From Glaciecola sp964195425 (GTDB lineage: Bacteria; Pseudomonadota; Gammaproteobacteria; Enterobacterales; Alteromonadaceae): 64,000 bases of DNA. Made by a program: the position numbers and the translations under genes. The stretch covers positions 1-64,000 of the forward strand of contig CAXMOM010000043.1 of the NCBI GenBank assembly GCA_964195425.1, written 5' to 3'. The notes beneath the pieces were generated by a model, which was not told the origin of the DNA, did not search any database, and was given only the letters and a program-made list of their open reading frames with translations. This document shows, piece after piece, positions 8,084 through 16,899 of the stretch. How positions within the stretch are numbered: the stretch's first letter is position 1; each line of letters begins with the position of its first letter.

Positions 8084-9118
8084 CTATCTAAGTGCTACCG
8101 AAAGCAAAGTATCATGTGCAGTCATATACAAGGTTTTCTCATCAGCCGACAATGTGCAATTCGCCGTGGACTTGCCCGTTCTTATTTTTGCAAGTAATAC
8201 TCCTGCCTCAGTAAACACAAATACACCACCAGGCCCAGTAGCAAATACATAGCCTTTGGAATGCACTGCCATGCCGTCGGGCAAGCCTTTTTCATTGTCT
8301 TTTCCAACTAAGCTTGAAGCATCAAAAAATAATCGTTTATTAGCCAAGCTTCCGTTTTTCTGCACATCGTATTGATACCACTTTGCTGCGCTTCGGTCAG
8401 ACGAAGCGACTATTGCTCTAGATTCGTCATTCGTAAGTGCTATACCATTTGGATACGATACGGAATCATCTTCAAGGATTACTTCGCCATCTTTCGATAA
8501 CCTATAAATACCATCAAAAGAGAGTAGTTTATGTACATCTTTGCTACCCGCTTTTAAGCCATAAGGCGGATCCGTAAAATAAAGGTCTCCATTTGAATGA
8601 AACACGCCATCGTTGGGGCTATTCAGGCGCTTGCCTTGATAACTATCTACTAAACTAGTGAACTTGGCTTGAGGGGCGTTTAGCTGAGCATCCATAGCGG
8701 CAACGCGCCTGTCTCCGTGCTGCATAATAACTAACTGTCCCTTTTCATTTAATAATAAACCGTTACTGCCTTGACTTGAATCATGTTCGTTTAGCCCAGT
8801 GGCACCTGAGGGTTTAAGGTATACCGACACGCCTGCACCTTGTTTGTATTGAAATATTGTATTTTGCGGCACATCAGAGAACAACAAAATTTTCTCTTGT
8901 GGCAGCCAAACGGGACCTTCAGACCAAGAATAGCCGGTGCCTAAAACTTCAAATTTAGCATTTTCATCTATAACAGCAGAAGCACTTTTGTCGTATATTT
9001 CTACGAAAGGCGTATTGGGCGTTTTAGAATTTGCGAGGGCGTTGCTGGCCAGCGAAGTGACCGCAAAAATCATGCAAACCATGGTTTTGTTCAAGACTAC
9101 ACTAGGTCGAAATTTCAT
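8084..9118 (-). CDS. secreted SMP-30/gluconolactonase-family hydrolase
   Basis: A 344-residue six-bladed beta-propeller lactonase. It has a signal peptide (ending A-L-A-N near residue 29) and then the SMP-30 landmarks: W-S-E-G-P-V-W near 65, NSPNDG-like L-N-S-P-N-D-G-V near 168, YFTDPPYGL, YPNGIAL and LPDGMAV, which carry the metal-binding Glu, Asn and Asp. It should act in the periplasm on sugar lactones. It is not next to a sugar operon, so the substrate is open. A separate cytoplasmic paralogue is at 31602-32582. Confidence 0.85.
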   Translation of the reverse strand: MKFRPSVVLNKTMVCMIFAVTSLASNALANSKTPNTPFVEIYDKSASAVIDENAKFEVLGTGYSWSEGPVWLPQEKILLFSDVPQNTIFQYKQGAGVSVYLKPSGATGLNEHDSSQGSNGLLLNEKGQLVIMQHGDRRVAAMDAQLNAPQAKFTSLVDSYQGKRLNSPNDGVFHSNGDLYFTDPPYGLKAGSKDVHKLLSFDGIYRLSKDGEVILEDDSVSYPNGIALTNDESRAIVASSDRSAAKWYQYDVQKNGSLANKRLFFDASSLVGKDNEKGLPDGMAVHSKGYVFATGPGGVFVFTEAGVLLAKIRTGKSTANCTLSADEKTLYMTAHDTLLSVALR

Positions 9119-9186
9119 ACCATTAATCCTTGTGTGTTAAGCAACAAATAAAGTAAACATATTCGTAAGTAGCGTCTATAAATTCA

Positions 9187-10107
9187 TCAAAACCTAAGGC
9201 TTTTGGTCATCGAGGCTTTACAGAAAACTTTAATGTCAAAATGAGCATTTGTACTAACTAACTCTGCTAACAATTTTTGTTTTTTCTCTTGTGAAATAGT
9301 CCAGTAAAATGGTGTCATCATCAGTAAGTTCTGCCTTTGTATTGCAGTAGGCAGCGACACTTCAAACTTGAGGGTTTGTTGAGATACTAAGGTAAAGCCC
9401 TGAACGGTGGCATTTTCAGGCACGTGTTTTTCTGGGCTGTCGTAAACCATATTTTTTAGCTCGTATAAATGATCGCTGGCAGGATTAACGCTTATCCATA
9501 TGCCATTAGTGTTGAGTACCCGGTGAATTTCTTCGCTCTTTGAGGGGGCAAATATTTGAATTACGGCATCTTGACTTTCACCGAGCACAGGCAGATTAAA
9601 GCAACTTGCCACTGCGAATTCGAACAGGCTTTGTTCATCTTGCAACATTCTTTTTGCCGCTTTTTGTATGGCCGGCTTGGCAATGTCGACTCCACAAAAG
9701 GTATACGATTGAATCTTATCATTAGTCTTATTGGCCAGTATGTAATTAGCAATACAGTTAAGGTAATAACCCTCTCCACAGCCGGCATCAAATATTGATA
9801 AGTGGTTTTGCGTAAATGCTTCAATGCCAGGCACATCAGCGCCAAGCTCATCAAGCAAGCATTTACTAATATGCTGCGCCAGTGGTAAATAATGATCTTG
9901 TGATAAAAAAGCACGGCGAGCTAACACCATTTCTTTGCTGTCGCCCGGCGATTTACTGTTCTTATGTTGGGGCAGCAGTAAATTAACATAGCCTTCTTTG
10001 GCAATATCAAAGCTATGCTGATTTACACATTGCCATTGGTGCATATGCTGAAGCAGAGGTGCTTCACAAACGGGACAGCGCCAGCATGTAGTTTTTTGCT
10101 TAAGCAT
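9187..10107 (-). CDS. rlmA: 23S rRNA (guanine-N1)-methyltransferase RlmA
   Basis: A 306-residue class I SAM methyltransferase expected to methylate G745 of 23S rRNA. The N-terminal zinc ribbon is visible (C-P-V-C near 11-14, then Q-C-V-N-Q-H-S-F), followed by the family signature IAKEGYVNLLLPQHK and PGDSKEMVLARRAFL. The SAM-binding loop D-A-G-C-G-E-G-Y is near residue 112. It is longer than E. coli RlmA (269) because of insertions in the methyltransferase domain. It is upstream of nothing obvious on its strand. Confidence 0.9.
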   Translation of the reverse strand: MLKQKTTCWRCPVCEAPLLQHMHQWQCVNQHSFDIAKEGYVNLLLPQHKNSKSPGDSKEMVLARRAFLSQDHYLPLAQHISKCLLDELGADVPGIEAFTQNHLSIFDAGCGEGYYLNCIANYILANKTNDKIQSYTFCGVDIAKPAIQKAAKRMLQDEQSLFEFAVASCFNLPVLGESQDAVIQIFAPSKSEEIHRVLNTNGIWISVNPASDHLYELKNMVYDSPEKHVPENATVQGFTLVSQQTLKFEVSLPTAIQRQNLLMMTPFYWTISQEKKQKLLAELVSTNAHFDIKVFCKASMTKSLRF

Positions 10108-10149
10108 TGGCTAAGCCGCGTGTGTAGGTGTTTATTTGCAAAGGCACGG

Positions 10150-10683
10150 CTACCACATCAAATCATCGGGCACGACATAGTCGGCATACGGGTCGTCCTC
10201 AGCGAGGATTTCTTCTTCTGGCGCTTTATTTTCGAGTATCGTGTGTTCATCACGCTGGGCAATCTTATTTGCCACAATGCTAGGTATTACCGCATAGATA
10301 GTTTCATCTTGACCTTCATATCGAGCAATAGCCAAAATGCCTGCAATCAACTGCTTTCGGGTAACTTCGTCTACATAAACATAGCGAATAAGCGTACCGT
10401 CGGTGAAGTTGTACTTTATGTCAGCGCGCTTCAAATCAAGTTTATTCATTTCAATAAGTTGCTTAACTTGCGCTTTGAGCTCCTTAGAAATCACTTGCTC
10501 TTTTTTAACGTCATTGAGTTCTTTTGCTCGATCTACTTGGGCTTGCTTGCTTATTTCAACACTGGCTTTGACTTCACGCGCTAAGTCACGTGATTTTTTT
10601 GAGCCTTTTTTTGCTTTTTTGAGTTTTTTCTCGTTTACTAAACCCGCTTTTAGTAGTTGTTCTTGTAATGATAATTTCGCCAT
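10150..10683 (-). CDS. DUF2058-family protein (YaiL-like)
   Basis: A 177-residue protein matching the YaiL/DUF2058 family from end to end: MAKLSLQEQLLKAGLV, a highly charged Lys/Arg/Glu coiled region at 20-75, KAQVKQLIEMN, KYNFTDGTLIRYVYVD, and the acidic C-terminus DDPYADYVVPDDLMW. The start is placed at the internal ATG (10683), because the family begins M-A/T-K-L. Function is poorly known; the basic N-terminal half suggests nucleic-acid or nucleoid association. Confidence 0.9.
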   Translation of the reverse strand: MAKLSLQEQLLKAGLVNEKKLKKAKKGSKKSRDLAREVKASVEISKQAQVDRAKELNDVKKEQVISKELKAQVKQLIEMNKLDLKRADIKYNFTDGTLIRYVYVDEVTRKQLIAGILAIARYEGQDETIYAVIPSIVANKIAQRDEHTILENKAPEEEILAEDDPYADYVVPDDLMW

Positions 10684-10806
10684 TTCGTGCCCAGTGCAGT
10701 TCATTTAATTCTATCTAGCAGTTTACCTCTTGGCCGCGAGCAAATAAAGCGTTCACTTGTTATGGCCTAGATAAAATAGGAGGCCCAGAGTAATACACCT
10801 AACTAA

Positions 10807-11073
10807 TTACGGTATTGTTGATGAGGTGCCTTTAATCACTAATGCTATAAAGTCTTCATCGCAAACAGGTTTGCTCCACAAATATCCTTGTTCATAGATG
10901 CAGCCCATTTGCAATAATTGGTGCTTGATATCTTTTGATTCAACACCTTCAGCGACTGCTATCATTCCGAGTGTTTTAGGCATGTTAATGATGGTTGCTA
11001 CAATGGCAGCATATTGCTTAGACTGCAGCTTCGTTACTAACGAAGCTGCGATCAATTTTAAGTATATTAAGGT
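10807..11073 (-). pseudogene. remnant of an EAL-domain phosphodiesterase
   Basis: About 85 codons encode only the C-terminal end of an EAL domain: a helix, I-A-V-A-E-G-V-E-S, and MGCIYEQGYLWSKPV, which match the last third of c-di-GMP phosphodiesterases. The usual L-K-I-D metal-site motif just upstream has decayed to L-K-L-I-A, then an in-frame stop is met at 11074-11076. There is no usable start other than TTG. The EAL, N and DDFGTG motifs are absent, so it cannot be an active enzyme. Probably the leftover of a deleted gene. Confidence 0.75.
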
Positions 11074-11154
11074 TTATTCAATATTATGTTTAGATTAGCA
11101 TTACTGATGTGTGTTTTAAAACACCATTGTTGATCTAGGTCTAAACTTCAGCAG

Positions 11155-12000
11155 CTAAGTTGACAGGAAATCTTTTACTACATCTTTATAATTTCGACTT
11201 ACCTTTATTTTGTCAAACTCTCCTAATAGCAAGAAAAACTCGCCCTTAGTATGCGGCAATACTTTTTTGATAAAGCTCATATTCACAATAGTTGAGCGAT
11301 GCACGCGTTTAAAAATTTGATCGTCTAGCTCGTCTAAAATTTCTTTGAGCGTGGTGCGCTTTACGTGAGTTTCGCCCTTAGTGTGTATACAAACGTAATC
11401 ACCTGCGGCATCTATCCATTCTATTTCGGTTTGGGCCAAAATATGTATTTCGTCTCTATCTTTAACGACTATTTTTGAGGCGCTAGTGCTGGCTTCCTGG
11501 GGAGTACCGTTAGCGCCAGATTTACCTTCATGGCGAGCTACTTTTATATTTTCTACCGCCTGCACTAGGCTTGTTTTGCGATCGTTAATAGCTTCGCCAG
11601 AAGAGTCATCAGTTTTTGCAACATTAAACGCCGCTATCCTCTGTTTGGCGCGCTCTACCGCTCGGTTTATACGGTCATCGTCTATGGGCTTGAGGACATA
11701 GTCTATTGCATTTGCATCAAACGCGTCTAAGGCGTACTGCTCATAAGCCGTTGAAAACACAACCAAAGGCATTATGTCGCTTTGTAATTGTGCAATAACA
11801 TCAAAGCCTGAAATCCCCGGCATTTGAATATCTAAAAAGATTAAGTCTGGTGCCAAGTCGGCAACGGCAGAAATAGCTTCACGCCCATTTTTACACTCTT
11901 TTACGATTTCTATTGCAGATATTTTCTCAAGTTTTGCACGCAAAAATTTTAGAGCTAATGGTTCATCATCGACAATAATCGTACGAATAGAATGAGTCAT
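11155..12000 (-). CDS. LytTR-family response regulator
   Basis: A 281-residue response regulator. The receiver domain (5-120) has the acidic pair D11-D12, the phospho-acceptor D57 in F-L-D-I-Q-M-P-G, and the K-P-I loop. A linker of about 55 residues is rich in Ala, Ser and Gly. The LytTR DNA-binding domain is at about 180-281 (EIEWIDAAGDYVCIHT, KRVHRSTIVN). It lies 15 bp downstream of its sensor kinase and forms an operon with it. The divergent glycosidase gene at 13514 is a candidate target. Confidence 0.92.
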   Translation of the reverse strand: MTHSIRTIIVDDEPLALKFLRAKLEKISAIEIVKECKNGREAISAVADLAPDLIFLDIQMPGISGFDVIAQLQSDIMPLVVFSTAYEQYALDAFDANAIDYVLKPIDDDRINRAVERAKQRIAAFNVAKTDDSSGEAINDRKTSLVQAVENIKVARHEGKSGANGTPQEASTSASKIVVKDRDEIHILAQTEIEWIDAAGDYVCIHTKGETHVKRTTLKEILDELDDQIFKRVHRSTIVNMSFIKKVLPHTKGEFFLLLGEFDKIKVSRNYKDVVKDFLST

Positions 12001-12015
12001 CTAAACAACCTTGTT

Positions 12016-13317
12016 TTAATGTTCTAGTGGCAAGTGGATAATGGTAGTAAGTCCACCTTGCTCCTCGAAAAGTGCATTTATGCGATATGCGTTATTATAT
12101 AGCGCAGATAACCTCTGCTTGATGTTTTTAAGACCAACGCCTTTTCCAGAAGCAAATTCTTGACTCTCTTTATTATCAATGTTTTGGGATTCAGAAGAGG
12201 CGTCATCGCCAGTGTCTTTAAGGGTTAGCACTAATTCGTGGTCAACGACCGCTGCCATAATTGAAATGGTGCCGCCAAGCTCATTTTTTGCAATGGCGTG
12301 TTTCATTGAATTTTCAATTATAGGTTGCAACAGTAAGCTTGGCACTAATGCCGCCTGGGCATCCCTTGGTATATCAATTTCAATGTTCAAGCGTTCTGCA
12401 AATCGGGTTTTTTCTATTTCGAGATATAGATTAAGCGCATCTATCTCCTCGATTAATGGAATTTTGGTATCTGGGTCGGTATCTAAGGAATAACGCAAGA
12501 ACTGGCTTAATTGTACAGTCATACTTTGAGCTTTGACCGACTCTCCAATTTCAATAAGAGAGTTAATCGCATTTAGGGTATTACATAGAAAATGCGGATT
12601 GAGCTGATACCTGAGCATTTTCAGCTTGGCGTCGCGGGCTTCACTTTGAGCTCTTACGCGCTTTAAATGTTCTTCGCGGGTATTGGCTTCAGCTCTAAGC
12701 ATAATACGGTGCTCATATTGATGTAAATCGTAATAGCGGACACCATGAAACAAACCTGTCCAACATAAAAATACGAATATACCACTGAAGTACCAACCAC
12801 CAAACTCTTCCCATACATCATCAAAACCCGTAAGCAATACAAAAACTTGCATATGCAACATGGTCCATAAAAATGCGGTGCACAGCACTAGCATGAGGCC
12901 GATAAAAACTCTTGATAGTAGAGAGAACTTACTAAGAAATGTGAAAGCTTGATGTAAGAATATTGAACATGTCAGGCCCATAATCGCTTGTATGATTACA
13001 TGGCTAATTGTGCCTATGCTGGCTTGAGCGTACCATAATATTAGGGTGAAAAATCCTACCACAGACATGAAAAACCAAAATCCGATTTGCCAAAACCAAA
13101 AACGGTACCGCGGGTTTTCTTCAATAGTATTTTGTACATTAAACAGAATATTGTCTGACATCATTAACCCCATGTTTACACACGCATTGTACACATACTC
13201 TCTTGGTGCTACTAGGCTTGACGACCATTTCTTGACAAATAAGTATATAAAATATGAAAACAGTATCTCTAATGTTGTCAATTTAGTCTTATCCACTTCA
13301 ACGTAGTCTTCGTCCAC
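12016..13317 (-). CDS. LytS-type sensor histidine kinase
   Basis: A 433-residue membrane kinase. The N-terminal half has about four transmembrane helices (70-215) without a recognisable extracellular domain. The His_kinase (LytS/YehU) region follows: H242 in Q-L-N-P-H-F-L-C-N-T-L-N, then the N box (PIIENSMKHAI) and G box (GKGVGLKNI). The family usually reads PHFLFNTLN; the F-to-C change is conservative in position only. Partner of the LytTR regulator 15 bp downstream. About 196 bp separate it from the divergent glycosidase. Confidence 0.9.
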   Translation of the reverse strand: MDEDYVEVDKTKLTTLEILFSYFIYLFVKKWSSSLVAPREYVYNACVNMGLMMSDNILFNVQNTIEENPRYRFWFWQIGFWFFMSVVGFFTLILWYAQASIGTISHVIIQAIMGLTCSIFLHQAFTFLSKFSLLSRVFIGLMLVLCTAFLWTMLHMQVFVLLTGFDDVWEEFGGWYFSGIFVFLCWTGLFHGVRYYDLHQYEHRIMLRAEANTREEHLKRVRAQSEARDAKLKMLRYQLNPHFLCNTLNAINSLIEIGESVKAQSMTVQLSQFLRYSLDTDPDTKIPLIEEIDALNLYLEIEKTRFAERLNIEIDIPRDAQAALVPSLLLQPIIENSMKHAIAKNELGGTISIMAAVVDHELVLTLKDTGDDASSESQNIDNKESQEFASGKGVGLKNIKQRLSALYNNAYRINALFEEQGGLTTIIHLPLEH

Positions 13318-13513
13318 CCTACCGTTTTCGCGTTGAGTATTGAGTAATACAAACGAGATACTGCATTTAACATAAAATTTACAACTTTGTATCTTATTAA
13401 CAATGCGTCTTCATTTACACAAAACACGTGCAATAATTTTAGGCACCAAGACTACGCTTAGACAATACCGTCGGCGGCCACTATTAATACCTAGTTTTTA
13501 GGGGATTATTTTT

Positions 13514-14836
13514 ATGAAAGACCATGCAAATCATTTATTTTCGCTTTTTATAAAGGTAAGCGTTCCATTGTGCTTATTGCTATTTTTAGTAAATATTTCG
13601 CCAGTATTTGCACAAGCAATAAAAGTCGAAATTGTTGAAAGCAATGGTGGGTATTCCCTGCTAAGAGACGGTGAACCATACGAAGTTAAGGGCGTGGGCA
13701 TGGTCGGTATTAATTTTGAAAGCGCTGCAAAATACGGGGCTAATTCGATTAGGACTTGGTCAGTAGACCATAACCCTATTTCTGCAATAGAGCTGCTTGA
13801 TCGGGCGCATGCGTTGGGAATGACAGTGTCGCTATGTTTAGAATTTGCGCGCGAGCGACAGGGCTTTGATTATGACGATCCTGCCGCTGTTGCTCAGCAA
13901 TTTGAAGAATCACGTGAGCGGGTAATAAAGTATAAGGATCACCCAGCATTATTAACGTGGATTATTGGTAACGAAGTGAATTTTGACTATATCAATCCAA
14001 AAGTATTTGATGCGGTTAATCAGGTGGCTGAAATGATTAAGAAAGTAGATCCTAATCATCCAAGCACTACGGCATTGGCTGGGTTTGATAAGCGAGCACT
14101 TGTGGATATTGCAAAGCGCGCACCGGCACTCGATTTTGTAAGTTTTCAGATGTATGCTGATATTCTTAATTTGCCCAAATATGTTAAATCCTATGGCTAT
14201 ACAAAACCTTTCTTTGTAACTGAGTGGGGCGGGGTAGGCCACTGGGAAGTATTTACTACTGATTGGGGTGCTCCCGTAGAAAATACAAGTTCTGAAAAAG
14301 CCAGTAACTATTCCAAGAGCTACCGGCAAGTATTGCAGCCATATGCAGGCCAAGCGCTTGGCAATTACGTGTTTTTGTGGGGACAAAAGCAAGAGAAAAC
14401 GCCCACATGGTACGGTATGTTTTTAGACAGCGGCGAAGAAACAGAGCCGGTAGATGTTATGCACTACATTTGGAATGGCGTTTGGCCACAAAATAGGTCT
14501 CCTAGTGTAAGATCCATTGCCCTTGACGGTAAAAGCCCTTTTGACAATGTGTATTTGTCCGCCGGTAAAGACTACACAGCTTATATCGAGGTGGTCGAGC
14601 CCGACAAAGACGAGGTAAGAATAATGTGGGAAGTCCGTAAAGAGTCTACCTCTGCCAAAGTAGGTGGTGATCCTGAATATGTGCCGGCTATTGTTGATGG
14701 GCTAATTGTTAACATAGAAGGCCCACTGGTGACTATAAAGGCGCCTGATGAGACTGGCGCATACAGGCTGTTTGCATATGCCTATGACGACCAAGGCAAT
14801 GCAGGTCATGCTAACTTTCCGTTTTACGTTAAGTAA
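13514..14836 (+). CDS. secreted clan-A glycoside hydrolase
   Basis: A 440-residue protein with a signal peptide (1-34, ending VFAQA) and a (beta/alpha)8 barrel. The acid/base is E154 in I-I-G-N-E-V and the nucleophile is E237 in F-V-T-E-W-G-G, at the ends of strands 4 and 7 as in clan GH-A. Residues about 345-440 form a C-terminal beta-sandwich. The closest general match is the GH2 TIM-barrel group, without the GH2 N-terminal domains. Some laminarinase families share this layout, and the neighbouring GPH symporter and GH3 favour a beta-glucan substrate, but this is inference. The gene ends before a terminator. Confidence 0.75.
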   Translation: MKDHANHLFSLFIKVSVPLCLLLFLVNISPVFAQAIKVEIVESNGGYSLLRDGEPYEVKGVGMVGINFESAAKYGANSIRTWSVDHNPISAIELLDRAHALGMTVSLCLEFARERQGFDYDDPAAVAQQFEESRERVIKYKDHPALLTWIIGNEVNFDYINPKVFDAVNQVAEMIKKVDPNHPSTTALAGFDKRALVDIAKRAPALDFVSFQMYADILNLPKYVKSYGYTKPFFVTEWGGVGHWEVFTTDWGAPVENTSSEKASNYSKSYRQVLQPYAGQALGNYVFLWGQKQEKTPTWYGMFLDSGEETEPVDVMHYIWNGVWPQNRSPSVRSIALDGKSPFDNVYLSAGKDYTAYIEVVEPDKDEVRIMWEVRKESTSAKVGGDPEYVPAIVDGLIVNIEGPLVTIKAPDETGAYRLFAYAYDDQGNAGHANFPFYVK

Positions 14837-14882
14837 CTGACCAATTTAGCCTGTCTGCTGCATTATCACGATACACTTGATC

Positions 14883-14910
14883 AAAAAGCCCGCATGTAGC
14901 AGGCTTTTTT
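14883..14910 (+). terminator. intrinsic terminator after the glycosidase
   Basis: Arms AAAAAGCCCGC (14883-14893) and the matching arm at 14899-14909 pair with one mismatch around the loop ATGTA, and the stem ends in a six-T run. Confidence 0.85.
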
Positions 14911-15028
14911 GCATTTACTCATTGCTACTATTTATCTGTTTTTTGACCTCACAGTCACTAAAACTCATAGCTTGTGCCTTAGACTCAATGCGAAACAGTA
15001 AAGAGGCACCTATGAAAACAATAAGCGA

Positions 15029-16513
15029 CTAGGTTGCTTGTCTTCTCTTTTCTAACTCTTCACGTATTTCATGGGCTTTTTGTTCGGTAATGGGATAAGT
15101 ATAAACCATCCACATTGCAATGGCAGAAGCCACCATAGGAATAACAACATCAAACAATCTCATCATATGTATAGTATCGGCAGTTTGAGCGCCACCGAGT
15201 GCCACATCAAAACCAGTAATATTAAGTAAAAATCCACCTGCTGCCAACGCAACAGCCATGCCCAACTTCACCACCCACCAGTAAATTGAGCCAAACATAC
15301 CTTCACGTCGCTCTCCTGTTTCTAGCTCATCCATATCGCACACGTCGGCAATCATAGACCCCATCAAAGTAAATAAAGCGCCTAAACCAAAGGCCATGAA
15401 TGGCGCCGGCACTAAGGTCAACAACGGATAATCGGGATGATAACAAACCCACTTCAAACCATAACCGACAATAGAAACAGCTGTAGCCGCATAAAATGCT
15501 TTTTTCTTACCTATTTTGGTTGATAACCAAGAAACAAAGAAAATTACAAAAAACGTAGATGCTGCAGATAATGTGCCTGCCCAGCCTGAATATTCTGCTC
15601 CTAAGCCTTGATTACCTTCAAATACATAATAAATGATCACATATATCTGGAACGATGAAACCAGCATAAAACCATTAAATACCAAGAAGGTCGCCCCACA
15701 CAGACTCAAAAAAGGCTTAAACTTTAAGGTTATAATAAAGCCACGCAAAAAGCCTTTAAGACCGGTGGGAAACTCTTCCACTTTGTTTATTTTTGCCGGT
15801 TTTTCTGCGAATGCCGCAACCGTTCTCTCTTCACTGTTGGCCTTATTAAACCGTTCTTTCAAAAAGATGGCGGGTATTACACCAATAATGATAACAGCCG
15901 CACCAATAATAATGGCCAACCAACTGGCACCTTCCACCATGTCATCGAATAACACATCGCTTTGCATAAACCACAAAAACCAAGGTGAAATCAGGTAAGC
16001 CACATAACCCATAGAGTTTTGCACGGCCATCAAACGGGTACGCTCGTGATAATCGGGAGTTAACTCATAGCCTAAGGCCACCCATGGTGTGGCAAAAACG
16101 GTATAAGCAAGATAAAACACAAACGAACCAGCAAGAAAAAACCAAAAATAGAAATTTTCACTTTGTCCTAAGGGTAATTGCCACATTAGGGCATAAATAA
16201 CCCCTACCGCTATAGCTCCACAGAAAATATAAGGCCTACGCCGGCCCCATTTCGACTTGGTATGGTCTGAAATATAACCCATCAAAGGATCGGTGATTGC
16301 ATCGGTTAGACGAGGCAATGCGCTAAGTAAACCCACTAAAGCTGGGTTCATGCCCAAGCCTAAATTAAGCACTATAACCATGCCGCCTATTGCGGCCGCT
16401 AGGATATTGTTAACAAATGCGCCTAAACCATAAATAAGCTTTTTGGAGAGTGATATTTTGTCTTCAGGTGCTGTTTCAAAATGCTGCTGGTCGCTCATAT
16501 ACGTTTCCATCAC
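15029..16513 (-). CDS. GPH-family sugar:cation symporter (MFS)
   Basis: A 494-residue inner-membrane transporter with 12 predicted helices. Family marks: KLIYGLGAFVNN at the start, the loop 2-3 motif D-P-L-M-G-Y-I-S-D-H-T-K-S-K-W-G-R-R-R-P-Y, and W-V-A-L-G-Y-E-L-T. These are typical of the glycoside-pentoside-hexuronide (GPH/MelB-like) group. It probably imports an oligosaccharide or glucoside released by the secreted hydrolase for cleavage by the cytoplasmic GH3 encoded divergently. The true start may be the later ATG (residue 6). Confidence 0.88.
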   Translation of the reverse strand: MMETYMSDQQHFETAPEDKISLSKKLIYGLGAFVNNILAAAIGGMVIVLNLGLGMNPALVGLLSALPRLTDAITDPLMGYISDHTKSKWGRRRPYIFCGAIAVGVIYALMWQLPLGQSENFYFWFFLAGSFVFYLAYTVFATPWVALGYELTPDYHERTRLMAVQNSMGYVAYLISPWFLWFMQSDVLFDDMVEGASWLAIIIGAAVIIIGVIPAIFLKERFNKANSEERTVAAFAEKPAKINKVEEFPTGLKGFLRGFIITLKFKPFLSLCGATFLVFNGFMLVSSFQIYVIIYYVFEGNQGLGAEYSGWAGTLSAASTFFVIFFVSWLSTKIGKKKAFYAATAVSIVGYGLKWVCYHPDYPLLTLVPAPFMAFGLGALFTLMGSMIADVCDMDELETGERREGMFGSIYWWVVKLGMAVALAAGGFLLNITGFDVALGGAQTADTIHMMRLFDVVIPMVASAIAMWMVYTYPITEQKAHEIREELEKRRQAT

Positions 16514-16899
16514 TATATTAGGTCGGATGAAAGCAGAGGGTTAACAAGGAGAAAAAACCTTAAATATCTCTGTACATACGATGGTGTTATCAACGACTCT
16601 ACACATTGTAAAATGATGAACAATATAAAATCGATAAGAAGGTGGATTTTACAAGTTGAAACGGTCTATTTACACCTTGTTTACACTAGCAGAGCTATCC
16701 TTTGCGCACAAGAAGACTAAACTACAGATCTGATCTACGCAACAGGGATTGATTTTTCGGGCTTACGCTCACTGGAAAAAAATAGTCTGGTTTGTCCCTA
16801 TAACCTTATTGATAGTCCGTTTGGGCGTGTTTACATTGCCCTGTGGTCCGCATTAATTCGATAATTCATGTTTAAGTTGCTGCACTTCGGATATATTTC
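16514..16899. other. divergent control region, symporter/GH3
   Basis: About 386 bp between the divergent GPH symporter and GH3 genes. It should hold two promoters. I searched for palindromes of LacI or LytTR type and saw none that stands out. No ORF above background was found. Confidence 0.4.

Noticed and set aside
8034..8252. 72-codon plus-strand ORF
   Set aside because: Lies mostly antisense to the SMP-30 gene; no ribosome site or recognisable motif.
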